Source of the DNA: Pseudolabrys taiwanensis
Lineage (GTDB): Bacteria > Pseudomonadota > Alphaproteobacteria > Rhizobiales > Xanthobacteraceae
NCBI RefSeq assembly: GCF_003367395.1
Contig: NZ_CP031417.1
Location: 5,481,501-5,545,500, forward strand
Direction of reading: 5' to 3'
Length of the DNA stretch: 64,000 nt
Under the pieces are notes generated by a model, which was given only the letters and a program-made list of their open reading frames with translations, was not told the DNA's origin and did not search any database. Positions 1 to 8,811 of the stretch are shown piece after piece (the stretch's first letter is position 1; each line of letters starts with the position of its first letter). The position numbers and the translations under genes are program-made.

Positions 1-1453
1 GCGTCGTGACGAAGAAGTTCGGTCGGAAGTAGTCGCGCTCGGGGTAGCCGGCAATCTCGCTCACATACTCCTGCAGTTCCTGCTTGTCCGTGCGCCAGGT
101 GAAATAAGTGTAGGACTGCGAGAAGCCGAGCTTGGCCAGCGCCTTCATGACCTTCGGCCGCGTGAATGCTTCCGCCAGGAAGATTACGTCGGGTGAGCGC
201 GTCCGAATTTCCCGGATCAGCCATTCCCAGAAGGGCAGTGGCTTGGTGTGGGGGTTATCGACGCGGAAGATGCGTACGCCGTGGCCGACCCAGAACAACA
301 GGACGTCCCGAAGCGCTTCCCATAGCGCGATGCGGTCGGCGCACATGAAATCGGGGTTGACGATGTCCTCGTACTTCTTGGGCGGATTCTCCGCGAAGCG
401 GATCGAGCCGTCCGGCCGGTAGCTGAACCATTCCGGATGATCCTTCAGCCAAGGATGATCCGGCGAGCATTGCACCGCGAAGTCCAGCGCGATCTCCATG
501 CCGTGCTTGGCGCAGGTATCGACCAGACGCCGGAAGTCGTCGAGCGTGCCGAGCTCGGGATGCACGGCATCGTGGCCGCCGTGCTCGTTGCCGACGGCAT
601 AGAAGCTGCCCGGATCGCCGGGCAGGGCCTTCAAGGCATTGTTCCGGCCTTTGCGGTTGGTGTGCCCGATCGGATGGATCGGCGTGAGATAGAGGACGTC
701 GAAGCCGAGCGCGGCAATTTCCGGCACACGTGCAATGCAGTCGTCGAAGGTTCCGTGCTGTCCGGTGACGCGGCCCTGGCTGCGCGGCACCATCTCGTAC
801 CAGGCGCTGGCCCGCGCGCGCTCGCGGTCGGCCACCAGCGGAACGATGTGACTGCGGGTGAGGTCGGGACGTGTCTCGCTCTTTTCAATCGCTGCCGCGA
901 CGACATCGTCGAGCAAGACAGCGGGGTCCTGTTTGGATGCGAATTTGCGCACCGCCGATTCGACGACCAGCCGCGCCTCTCGATCGTGCGGCATTAGCTC
1001 TACGAGGAGCTCATGGCCTTCGCGCGCCATGAGACCAACATCCTGCCCGGCTTCCTGCTTCAGCAGAAACTCTTTGCGCCAAGTGGCATAATGATCGGTC
1101 CAGGCTTCGATGGCGAACATGTACCAGCCGGGCACAGGCGGCGTGAATCGGCCGCGCCACCGGTCATTGCCGTGCGGCAGCATCGGTTCGCGATGCCAAT
1201 TCTTATCTTGATCGGCGCGCCAAAGGAGGGCGGCGGCGAGGACATCATGACCTTCGCGAAAAATGTCAGCCCAGACGTCAACGGATTCGCCGGCAACGCG
1301 TTTAACCGGGTACCGGCCGCAATCGACACTCGGGAAGATATCCTCGATGCGAAAGCGCGGTCCGGTCGGATCGGTGGGAGACACCTCCCATGCCTCGTGG
1401 CGAGACGAATGCTCCATGCGTATCGCCGTACGCTCCGGTCCGAATTGTTTCAT
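1..1453 (-). CDS. glgE: GlgE, alpha-1,4-glucan:maltose-1-phosphate maltosyltransferase (C-terminus beyond window edge)
   Basis: GlgE transfers maltose from maltose-1-phosphate to the non-reducing end of alpha-1,4-glucans in the cytoplasm (GH13_3). The frame is open from an ATG at 1453 to the window edge, giving 484 residues of a family usually near 660-700. The N-terminal DUF3416 domain spans about residues 35-140 and the catalytic barrel begins near 200. FRVDNPHTKP puts the nucleophile Asp near residue 399, and FLAEAFTRP the acid Glu near 428. Their 29-residue spacing matches characterised GlgE. A second ATG at 1417 (MEHSSRHE) is an alternative start. The gene is divergent from malQ with about 107 bp between them. 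The family is certain; only the C-terminus is missing. Confidence 0.93.
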   Translation of the reverse strand, partial: MKQFGPERTAIRMEHSSRHEAWEVSPTDPTGPRFRIEDIFPSVDCGRYPVKRVAGESVDVWADIFREGHDVLAAALLWRADQDKNWHREPMLPHGNDRWRGRFTPPVPGWYMFAIEAWTDHYATWRKEFLLKQEAGQDVGLMAREGHELLVELMPHDREARLVVESAVRKFASKQDPAVLLDDVVAAAIEKSETRPDLTRSHIVPLVADRERARASAWYEMVPRSQGRVTGQHGTFDDCIARVPEIAALGFDVLYLTPIHPIGHTNRKGRNNALKALPGDPGSFYAVGNEHGGHDAVHPELGTLDDFRRLVDTCAKHGMEIALDFAVQCSPDHPWLKDHPEWFSYRPDGSIRFAENPPKKYEDIVNPDFMCADRIALWEALRDVLLFWVGHGVRIFRVDNPHTKPLPFWEWLIREIRTRSPDVIFLAEAFTRPKVMKALAKLGFSQSYTYFTWRTDKQELQEYVSEIAGYPERDYFRPNFFVTT

Positions 1454-1560
1454 TGGTCTCTATTCTGGCTGGCCTCTGGGAAGAACCGAGTAAAGAGCCG
1501 AAAGTTCCATGCATTTGCTTTCTCCGCGCTCTCCTCGGCCACACACGAAAAGCGAAGAAC

Positions 1561-3333
1561 ATGAACGACTTGACTGCCTCGGCAGAGGCGTGGGGCATCG
1601 AGCCCGGCTATCATGATGTATTCGGCAATTGGCATCCGGCCGGCCCGCAAACGCTGCGTCGTTTGATTGAGGCTCTGTCGGCCGGGCGCGCCAAGCCGCC
1701 GCAGGTTGAATATCCGCTCTTGCCCGAGCATCCGATGCGGTGCTGGCAGGGCGATGGACGCCGTCTATGGGGACTTGCGGTTCAGCTTTACGCTCTGCGC
1801 TCGGCGCGCAACTGGGGACACGGCGATTTCACCGATCTCGCCAAGCTGATCGAGACGGCGGGCGCGATGGGCGCAGGCGCGATCGGTCTCAATCCGCTGC
1901 ACGCGTTGTTTCCGGATCGGCCCGGTGCACCAAGCCCCTATGCGCCGAACAGCCGTCTCTTTCTCAATCCGTTCTACATCGACGTCGATGCGGTCCCGGA
2001 GTTTCCCGGCATCGAAGCGGCCGGGCTGACCGACGACTTGCGCCGCCTGCGCGAAAGCGAGCTGATCGACTACGACGGCGTGGCGCGCGCCAAACTGCAT
2101 GCCTTGCAGCTTGCCTACGAGCAGTTTGCCAAGAAAGCTGCGAAGGAGCGGCGTTCCGATTTCGAGGCCTATCGGACGGAGCAAGGCGAGGCGCTGACGC
2201 GGTTCGCCTGCTTCGAAGTGCTGCGGCAATTGCACGCGCCGAAGCCGTGGTGGGACTGGCCGCAGCCGTGGAAAAACCCGGATCGCTCGGCTTTGGCGGA
2301 GTTTCGGCGGCAGCATCTCGGCGCCTGCGAGCTCCAGGAGTTCATGCAATGGACCGCCGACCGGCAGCTTGCCGCTTGCGTGAGCGCTGTACGCAAGGCC
2401 GGCATGCCAATCGGTCTCTATACCGACCTGGCCGTCGGCATCGACCCATCGGGCGCCGATGCGTGGAGCCGTCAGGACACGATCGTCGCATCGGTCTGTG
2501 TCGGCGCGCCGCCCGACGAATTCAATACCGCCGGACAGGACTGGGGGCTCGCGCCGTTCAATCCGATGACGCTGTCACAGGACGACTTCGCGCCGTTACG
2601 GCAGTTGATGCGCGCTGTGATGCGCCACGCCGGCGCGATCCGGCTCGACCACGTCATGGGCCTCAAGCGCATCTTTATGATCCCGCAAGGCATGGCCGCT
2701 TCAGAAGGAACCTACGTGCGCTATCCGTTCGAGCCGGTCTTACGGGTCATCGGCGAGGAAAGCTGCCGCCATCGATGCATGGTGGTCGGCGAAGATCTCG
2801 GCACAGTACCGGAGGGCTTCCGCGAGACGACGGCCAAATGGGGCATCTGGACCTATCGCGTGATGCTCTTCGAACGCGATGGCGACGGCCGGTTCAGGCC
2901 GCCCGAATATTATCCGACCGATGCGGTGGCGACCTTCAACACGCACGATTTGCCGAGCCTGCAGGGATGGCTGAGCGCGCACGATTTGCGCGTGAAGCGG
3001 GCGCTGGGCATCGATCCGGGAGAGACCGATGAGGCGCGCGTGCACGCTCAGAACATGCTGCGCGCCACTTTGTCAGCGCGCGCCGCAGGCGAGGCTGATG
3101 GGGTTCCGGCGGCGATCGCGTCCTTTCTCGGCGATACGCCCTCGAAGCTGGCTGTGATCGGTCTCGACGACGTCCTTGGCGAGATCGAACAGATCAACGT
3201 CCCTGGCACAACCGACGAGCATCCCAACTGGCGGCGCAAGCTGCCAGTCCCGGTCGAGCAACTGGCTGGTCACATGGGCTTGCAACGGGTGGCCCGCGCT
3301 TTCGCGCGGGCCGGCCGTAGCCACAAATCCTAG
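1561..3333 (+). CDS. malQ: MalQ, 4-alpha-glucanotransferase
   Basis: Amylomaltase of family GH77 (590 residues) that disproportionates linear malto-oligosaccharides in the cytoplasm, feeding both GlgE and GlgP. The sequence shows the GH77 substrate-site pattern SPYAPNSRLFLNPFYID, the nucleophile segment IGLYTDLAVGI, the RLDHVMGLKR motif and the late FNTHDLPSLQGW motif. The frame is open 171 bases further upstream from an ATG at 1390, but that part lies antisense to the start of glgE and reads as low-quality sequence. The ATG at 1561 (MNDLTASAEAWGIEPGY) gives a standard GH77 N-terminus. The stop overlaps the convergent glgP stop in a shared CTAG. Confidence 0.95.
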   Translation: MNDLTASAEAWGIEPGYHDVFGNWHPAGPQTLRRLIEALSAGRAKPPQVEYPLLPEHPMRCWQGDGRRLWGLAVQLYALRSARNWGHGDFTDLAKLIETAGAMGAGAIGLNPLHALFPDRPGAPSPYAPNSRLFLNPFYIDVDAVPEFPGIEAAGLTDDLRRLRESELIDYDGVARAKLHALQLAYEQFAKKAAKERRSDFEAYRTEQGEALTRFACFEVLRQLHAPKPWWDWPQPWKNPDRSALAEFRRQHLGACELQEFMQWTADRQLAACVSAVRKAGMPIGLYTDLAVGIDPSGADAWSRQDTIVASVCVGAPPDEFNTAGQDWGLAPFNPMTLSQDDFAPLRQLMRAVMRHAGAIRLDHVMGLKRIFMIPQGMAASEGTYVRYPFEPVLRVIGEESCRHRCMVVGEDLGTVPEGFRETTAKWGIWTYRVMLFERDGDGRFRPPEYYPTDAVATFNTHDLPSLQGWLSAHDLRVKRALGIDPGETDEARVHAQNMLRATLSARAAGEADGVPAAIASFLGDTPSKLAVIGLDDVLGEIEQINVPGTTDEHPNWRRKLPVPVEQLAGHMGLQRVARAFARAGRSHKS

Positions 3334-5810
3334 GTCGTCGGCACGTGCCAGATATCGCGGGCGTATTCGCGGATGGTGCGGTCGGATGAGAACCACGCCG
3401 TGCCGGCCGTGTTGAGGATGCTCATCCGCCACCAGTCGGCCGGCGTCTGCCAGAGATGGTCGACGGCGCGTTGCGTATCCCAATAGGCGTCGAAATCCGC
3501 CGCCACCATATAGCGGTCGTAATCTTCCAGCGCCCGGACGATCGGATGGTAGCGGGCTGGGTCGTCGGCTGAGAACATGCCGCTTTCCAGGCTTGCCAGC
3601 GCGGCCTTCAGGCGCGGCGAGGCATCGATTGCCTGCTGGCCCGGGAAATGCGCGCGTACCTTCTCTGCCACCTCCGGCGCCGTCATGCCGAAGATCATGA
3701 CGTTGTCGATGCCGACGTATTCGCTGATCTCGATGTTGGCGCCATCGAGCGTGCCGATCGTAATGGCACCGTTGAGGGCGAGCTTCATGTTTCCGGTGCC
3801 AGAAGCCTCCATGCCGGCGGTGGAAATCTGTTCCGAGAGATCGGCTGCCGGCACGATGACCTCGGCGAGGCTGGCGCTGTAGTTCGGAACGAACACCACC
3901 TTCAGCCGGTCCTTCACCAGCGGATCGTTGTTCACGACGTGCGCGATGTCGTTGATGAGCTTGATGATCAACTTGGCGCGGTCGTAACTCGCCGCCGCCT
4001 TGCCGGCGAAGATCTTCACCCGGGGAACAGCATCGCGGTCGGGATGCGAACGGATCTCCTGATACAACGCAATGGTTTCCAGCGCGTTCAGAAGCTGGCG
4101 CTTATACTCGTGGATGCGTTTGATATGCACGTCGAACAGCGCGTGCGGATCGACACGGACGCCCGTCGCCTGCTGCATGACGGTCGCAAGCCGCGCCTTG
4201 TTGGTGAGGCGCGCGCGCCGGTAATGCTCGACAAAACCTGGTTCGTCGGCGATGCCACGGATCTCTTCGAGACAGCGGGGATCGTCGAGAAAGCGCTCGC
4301 CGAGCCGCTCCACCAGCAATTGCGTAAGCGGTTGATTGGCCTCGTACAGCCACCGCCTGAAGGTGATGCCGTTGGTCTTGTTGACCAGACGCGTCGGCGT
4401 GGTTTCGGCGAGATCGTGAAACACCGTCTTGCGTAGCAAATCGGTATGCAGGGCCGAGACGCCATTGACGCTCGCCGAGCCGAGGAAGGCGAGGTGCGCC
4501 ATGCGCACGCGCTTCTCACCGCTCTCTTGGATGAGCGAGACGGACGCGAGAAGCGTCGGATCGGTCAGCCCGCGCTTCCCCGTTTCCTGCAGATGCAGCC
4601 AGTTGATCAGATAGATGATCTGGAGATGGCGGGGCAGCAGGCGGCCGAGCAGTTCGACCGTCCAGGTCTCCAACGCTTCCGGCAACAGCGTGTGATTGGT
4701 GTAGTTGAGCGTGCCCTTGGTGATGGTCCACGCTTTCTCCCAGGAGAAATCGTGCTCATCGACCAGAATGCGCATGAGTTCGGCGACGGCGATGGCCGGA
4801 TGCGTGTCGTTCAGCTGCACCGCGGCCTGGTCAGGTAGCGTCTCGAGCGAGCCGAAGGCGGCAACATGGCGTTGTGTCAGGTCTTGCAGCGAAGCGGACG
4901 TGAAGAAGTATTCCTGCCGCAGCCGCAGTTCCTGGCCTTCGGGGGTGCTGTCATTGGGATAGAGGACGCGCGAAATTGCCTCGGCACGCGCACGCGCCGC
5001 GACGGCGCCGACATAGTCGCCCTGGTTGAAGGCCGCGAGTTGGACAGGGTGCGCGGCACGCGCCGACCACAACCGCAATGCGTTGACGTGACGTCCGCGC
5101 CAGCCGGCGATCGGCGTGTCGTAAGGCAGGGCCAGCACCGTCTCGGCCGGATACCAGATGGCGCGCGCGGTGGCGTCGTCGCCACCGACATATTCGACCG
5201 AGCCGCCAAAGCCGATCGAATATTCGGCGTTGGCGCGTGGGAATTCCCACGGATTGCCGCGCGCGAGCCAGTCCTCCGGTAATTCCTGCTGCCAGCCGTC
5301 GACGATGCGCTGTTCGAACAGGCCGTTCTCATAACGGATGCCGTAGCCAAACGCGGGAATGCTTAGCGCCGACATGCTGTCCATGAAACAGGCGGCGAGG
5401 CGGCCGAGGCCCCCATTGCCGAGCGCCGCATCCGGTTCGCAGCGGCGCAGATCGTCGAGTTCGACGCCGAGGCCGCGCAAGGCGCCGCGCGCGGCATCGA
5501 CCAGCCGCAGATTGGTCAGCGTGTCGAATAACAGCCGGCCGATCAGGAACTCGATCGACAGGTAGTAGACGCGCTTCTTCTCCTGTTTGGCGATGCGCTC
5601 GTCGGTCTTCATCCAGATGTCGATGACGTGATCGCGTACCGCGAGGGCGGTCGCGCAGTACCAATCGTGATGCGATGCGCGATCGCGATTCTTACCCAGC
5701 ACATAATGCAGCTTGGCCTGTATCGCTTCGCGCAACTGCGCCTCGTTGGCGGCGCGGTCGGAGATGCTGGATATGTGGGGCTTATGCTTCACTGTGGGCA
5801 TGGACGTCAT
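3330..5810 (-). CDS. glgP: Glycogen/maltodextrin phosphorylase
   Basis: GT35 phosphorylase that releases glucose-1-phosphate from glycogen or maltodextrin using a PLP cofactor. About 826 residues from the chosen ATG at 5810, normal for bacterial GlgP. Family signatures include YYLSIEFLIGR, DAALGNGGLGRLAACFMDS, the NDTHPAIA segment, KTNGITFRRWL, and the PLP-lysine signature EASGTGNMKLALNGA followed by IGTLDGANIE. The frame is open to 5936, but the extra 42 residues have no family character. A second in-frame ATG lies at 5801. Its stop overlaps the malQ stop. With glgE and malQ it forms a glucan storage and turnover set. Confidence 0.96.
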   Translation of the reverse strand: MTSMPTVKHKPHISSISDRAANEAQLREAIQAKLHYVLGKNRDRASHHDWYCATALAVRDHVIDIWMKTDERIAKQEKKRVYYLSIEFLIGRLLFDTLTNLRLVDAARGALRGLGVELDDLRRCEPDAALGNGGLGRLAACFMDSMSALSIPAFGYGIRYENGLFEQRIVDGWQQELPEDWLARGNPWEFPRANAEYSIGFGGSVEYVGGDDATARAIWYPAETVLALPYDTPIAGWRGRHVNALRLWSARAAHPVQLAAFNQGDYVGAVAARARAEAISRVLYPNDSTPEGQELRLRQEYFFTSASLQDLTQRHVAAFGSLETLPDQAAVQLNDTHPAIAVAELMRILVDEHDFSWEKAWTITKGTLNYTNHTLLPEALETWTVELLGRLLPRHLQIIYLINWLHLQETGKRGLTDPTLLASVSLIQESGEKRVRMAHLAFLGSASVNGVSALHTDLLRKTVFHDLAETTPTRLVNKTNGITFRRWLYEANQPLTQLLVERLGERFLDDPRCLEEIRGIADEPGFVEHYRRARLTNKARLATVMQQATGVRVDPHALFDVHIKRIHEYKRQLLNALETIALYQEIRSHPDRDAVPRVKIFAGKAAASYDRAKLIIKLINDIAHVVNNDPLVKDRLKVVFVPNYSASLAEVIVPAADLSEQISTAGMEASGTGNMKLALNGAITIGTLDGANIEISEYVGIDNVMIFGMTAPEVAEKVRAHFPGQQAIDASPRLKAALASLESGMFSADDPARYHPIVRALEDYDRYMVAADFDAYWDTQRAVDHLWQTPADWWRMSILNTAGTAWFSSDRTIREYARDIWHVPTT

Positions 5811-6048
5811 ATGGTTGGGGCCTGACGGCGATAAATGATAATGGCGAGTTCCATCTAACTGGGCTGTCCCCTCGAAGCTGTAGTTTAGGGACGCTGTGTC
5901 ACATGAAAACGGCCGTAGACGGCAAAATGCGATCACAAGACGTGACGCAATGAATCATCCACAACATGGCGTTATCATGCCGCATTGCCACATGGTCGTG
6001 CCGCGATGCAGTAGGCGTCCAGGCAGTAGACGTGCACACGACAGTGGC

Positions 6049-6065
6049 AGTTCCATGATGGAACT
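6049..6065. other. 17-bp palindrome between glgP and the aldehyde oxidoreductase operon
   Basis: AGTTCCAT-G-ATGGAACT is a perfect inverted repeat of 8 bases around a central G, 8 bases beyond the stop of the molybdopterin subunit gene at 6074. There is no T-run on the minus strand after it, so it is not a classical terminator. It could be an operator or transcript-end structure. The rest of the 263-bp gap (5811-6073) shows no gene. Confidence 0.4.
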
Positions 6066-6073
6066 TTTCGTGC

Positions 6074-8323
6074 TTAGGGACCGATCGTCGCCTTAATTCG
6101 CTCGGCCGTCAGTGGAAGCTCCCGAATCCGCGTGCCGGCTGCATGAGCGATGGCGTTCGCAACAGCCGCCGCGGTGGGGCCCTGCGCCGCCTCACCCGTC
6201 CCAAGGAACCGCTCGGTTGGACGATCGATGACATGCACGGCGATGCTTTCGGGCACCAGCGGAAAGCGAATCATTGGAAAGCTCGACCAATCTCGGCTCG
6301 TAATTCCTTGTCGGTCGAAGGTGACAGCTTCGTACAGCGTCCAACTCGCCGATTGAACGATCGCGCCCTCGATCTGGTTGCGTATGCCATCGTGATTGAC
6401 AGCGAGACCGCTGTCGACCGCGGCGACGACGCGGCCAAGTGTCACGGCGCCGCTTTCCCGGTCGACGTCGAGTTCGAGTGCGATCGCGCAATAGGCCGCG
6501 AGGTTCTTGTAGCGCGCGAAGGCAAAGCCATGGCCGCGTCCACGTGGCAGACTAGGGCGCGCTTTCCAATTGAATTCGGTCGCGGCTTTCTCGATCACGT
6601 CGCGCGCGCGCGGATCATCCAGATGCCGGAGCCGGAACTCGACAGGATCGGCATTGGCGGCCTCCGCGAGTTCATCCATGAAGCTCTCGATCGAGAAGAT
6701 GTTGTGATACGCGCCCAATCCGCGCAAAGCCGATACGCGTAGCGGCATCTGTGGGATGAAGTGGCTGACGACACGCCCGTTGGGAACGGTGTAAAGCGGG
6801 ATGGCATTGCGATCGCCGCCCCCTTCGGGTTGCGGGATCGGCTTCGGCGCCGGCTGAGGGAAAGGCTGCGCCAGATAAAGCGCGGCAAGCAGATTGCCGG
6901 CCGGTCCTTCGGGCCGGGTCGAATGCGTGTTGCTCCAGACATCATATTGCCAGGATACGAGCTTGCCCCCGGCGTCGAGCGTCGCCGACACTTCGGAGAT
7001 CATGGCGGGGCCGAAGGGCTCCCAGCCATGCTCGTCCTCGCGCATCCACTGGACGCGGATCGGACGGCCGGGCGTCGCCCGCGCGATCAGGGCCGCATCG
7101 GCCGCAACGTCGTCGGCGGCATTGTGCCCGTAGCAGCCTGAGCCTTCGACTTGAACGCAGTGCACTTGTTCGCGCGGCATATGGAGCATGTCGGAGAGGG
7201 CGTTGCGCAGCGGATAGACGCCCTGCGTGTGCGTCCACACCGTGAGCTTGTCCCCTTCATAGAGTGCGACGGCGCAGGACGGCCCAATCGAGCCGTGCAG
7301 ATGATAGGGGCGCCGATAGGCAGCCTTCAGCGTCCGGTAGCCCTGCCGGACCGGTGTGCCTTTGTTGAGGATCACGCTATCGTTCGAGGGCAAGGACTTG
7401 ATGACGTCGAAGATGCCCGCGGGGTCGGGCAAGGCATCGCCCGGCTGCCATTGCGCTGTGGCGGACAAAGCCTGCATGGCCTCGATGGCCTGGAATTCAC
7501 CCTCGGCAACGGCCGCGAGGAAGCTGCCGTCGCGCACGACCTTTACGAATCCGGGCATGCGCTCGACTGCGGCCGTATCGACCTTGGTCAGTTTCGCGCC
7601 ATAGGCGGGCGGGCGCACCACGCGCGCGTGCAGCATGCCTTCGGGGCGCATATCCTGCACATACATCGGTGCGCCGGTAAGCTTGCCGGGAATGTCGACA
7701 CGGTCGATGCGCTTGCCGATGATGGCGAAGGTCGTCGGATCCTTCAGCGGCGAATCAGGCTGCGCTGTCCGATGAAAGTCCTGGCCGGTCACAAGATCCT
7801 TATAGGAGACGCTGCGGCCGTCATCTGCGAGCACCGAGCCGGCTCGGGTCCGCAATTGACCCGTGGGCAGGTTGAGCCGCGCCGCCGCTAGATCGATGAG
7901 GATGCCGCGCACCTGCGCGGCGGCGTTCAAGATGGCCGTTCCGGAATCCTGCATCGAATGGCTGCCGGCTGTGTAGCCCTCATTGGGGGTGCGCTCAGTA
8001 TCGGCGGTGATGAGCGTGATGGCGTGCAAGTCGACATCGAGCTCTTCTGCAGCGCATTGGATGAGCGCTGTCTTGATGCCCTGGCCCAATTCGGCCTTGC
8101 CGGTGAAGACGGTGATCTGTCCTTGTGCGTCGATGCCGATCCAGGAGTCGAGCATCGGCGAAGTGCGTAAACTGCCGGGTAATTGGGGCGCGGCTTGCGG
8201 TTCAACCGGCTTGTTCTGCGCATCTTGCGCGACGCTCCGCCGCATCAGCGCGAAGCTGACGACGACGGCGCCGCCCGTCTGCAGCAGGCGGCGGCGGCTC
8301 ATCGGTGCGAAGGGGGCGTTCAT
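6074..8323 (-). CDS. Molybdopterin-binding subunit, IorB/AldH-type aldehyde dehydrogenase, Tat-exported
   Basis: Xanthine-oxidase-family large subunit (749 residues) of the isoquinoline 1-oxidoreductase beta (IorB) type. It carries the molybdenum cytosine dinucleotide site and hydroxylates aldehydes or N-heterocycles. The N-terminus has a twin-arginine signal (MSRRRLLQTGG then a hydrophobic stretch ending VAQ), so the enzyme acts in the periplasm. GKAELGQGIKTALIQ and the C-terminal GTGEAAQGPTAAAVANA are seen; the catalytic Glu is near residue 711. The start at 8323 overlaps the stop of the iron-sulfur subunit by ATGA. It is the last gene of a six-gene operon. Together with the triheme cytochrome and FeS gene this matches the three-subunit membrane aldehyde dehydrogenase of acetic acid bacteria. 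The substrate cannot be read from the sequence. Confidence 0.88.
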   Translation of the reverse strand: MNAPFAPMSRRRLLQTGGAVVVSFALMRRSVAQDAQNKPVEPQAAPQLPGSLRTSPMLDSWIGIDAQGQITVFTGKAELGQGIKTALIQCAAEELDVDLHAITLITADTERTPNEGYTAGSHSMQDSGTAILNAAAQVRGILIDLAAARLNLPTGQLRTRAGSVLADDGRSVSYKDLVTGQDFHRTAQPDSPLKDPTTFAIIGKRIDRVDIPGKLTGAPMYVQDMRPEGMLHARVVRPPAYGAKLTKVDTAAVERMPGFVKVVRDGSFLAAVAEGEFQAIEAMQALSATAQWQPGDALPDPAGIFDVIKSLPSNDSVILNKGTPVRQGYRTLKAAYRRPYHLHGSIGPSCAVALYEGDKLTVWTHTQGVYPLRNALSDMLHMPREQVHCVQVEGSGCYGHNAADDVAADAALIARATPGRPIRVQWMREDEHGWEPFGPAMISEVSATLDAGGKLVSWQYDVWSNTHSTRPEGPAGNLLAALYLAQPFPQPAPKPIPQPEGGGDRNAIPLYTVPNGRVVSHFIPQMPLRVSALRGLGAYHNIFSIESFMDELAEAANADPVEFRLRHLDDPRARDVIEKAATEFNWKARPSLPRGRGHGFAFARYKNLAAYCAIALELDVDRESGAVTLGRVVAAVDSGLAVNHDGIRNQIEGAIVQSASWTLYEAVTFDRQGITSRDWSSFPMIRFPLVPESIAVHVIDRPTERFLGTGEAAQGPTAAAVANAIAHAAGTRIRELPLTAERIKATIGP

Positions 8324-8811
8324 TGCCGGGCCTCACGGGTGCCATTGAGGTCGGCGGTCATCGATTTGGCGGCGCGCCGCACCGCACGCAGAATGCGCAT
8401 CTGCGTGCCGCAACGGCAGAGATTGGGCGCCATGTAGTCGCGAATTTGCGCATCGGTCGGGGCGGCGTTGTGCTCGAGCAGCGCCTGCGCGCGCATCATC
8501 ATGCCGGGAATGCAGTAGCCACATTGCGCCGCTTGCTCTTCCATAAAGGCACGCTGCACGATGCCCGGCTTCTCCGCTGTGCCGAGCCCCTCGACGGTGC
8601 GGATGTAGCGGTTCTCCAGGACAGAGACGGGGGTGAGACAGGAGAAAACCGGCTCGTGATCGACAAGCACCGTGCAGGCGCCGCATTGACCGAGGCCGCA
8701 GCCGAATTTGGCAGCATTGAGCTTCAAATCGTTGCGGAGCACGTAGAGCAGAGGCGTCCGCGGATCGACGTCGACGTTGTGCATCGCGCCATTCACGTTG
8801 AGGGCGATCAT
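8320..8811 (-). CDS. [2Fe-2S] subunit, IorA-type small subunit of molybdenum hydroxylase
   Basis: 163-residue iron-sulfur subunit that passes electrons from the molybdenum centre to the cytochrome. An N-terminal plant-ferredoxin-type domain has CGLGQCGACTVLVD followed by a distal Cys (FSCLTP), and a C-terminal all-helical [2Fe-2S] domain has CGYCIPGMMM and NLCRCGTQ. The frame continues upstream to 9204 but that part is antisense noise inside the cytochrome gene. The ATG at 8811 (MIALNVNGAMHNVDV) is the family start and overlaps the cytochrome stop by ATGA. It has no signal peptide and probably rides out with the Tat-tagged large subunit. Confidence 0.9.
   Translation of the reverse strand: MIALNVNGAMHNVDVDPRTPLLYVLRNDLKLNAAKFGCGLGQCGACTVLVDHEPVFSCLTPVSVLENRYIRTVEGLGTAEKPGIVQRAFMEEQAAQCGYCIPGMMMRAQALLEHNAAPTDAQIRDYMAPNLCRCGTQMRILRAVRRAAKSMTADLNGTREARQ

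Noticed and set aside
1390..1560. Longer N-terminus for MalQ
   Set aside because: The extension runs antisense through the start of glgE and does not resemble any GH77 N-terminus; the ATG at 1561 fits the family.
5896..6096. Small plus-strand ORF between glgP and the molybdopterin subunit gene
   Set aside because: His/Arg/Ser-rich without a ribosome site, and its end runs into the antisense of a confirmed gene.
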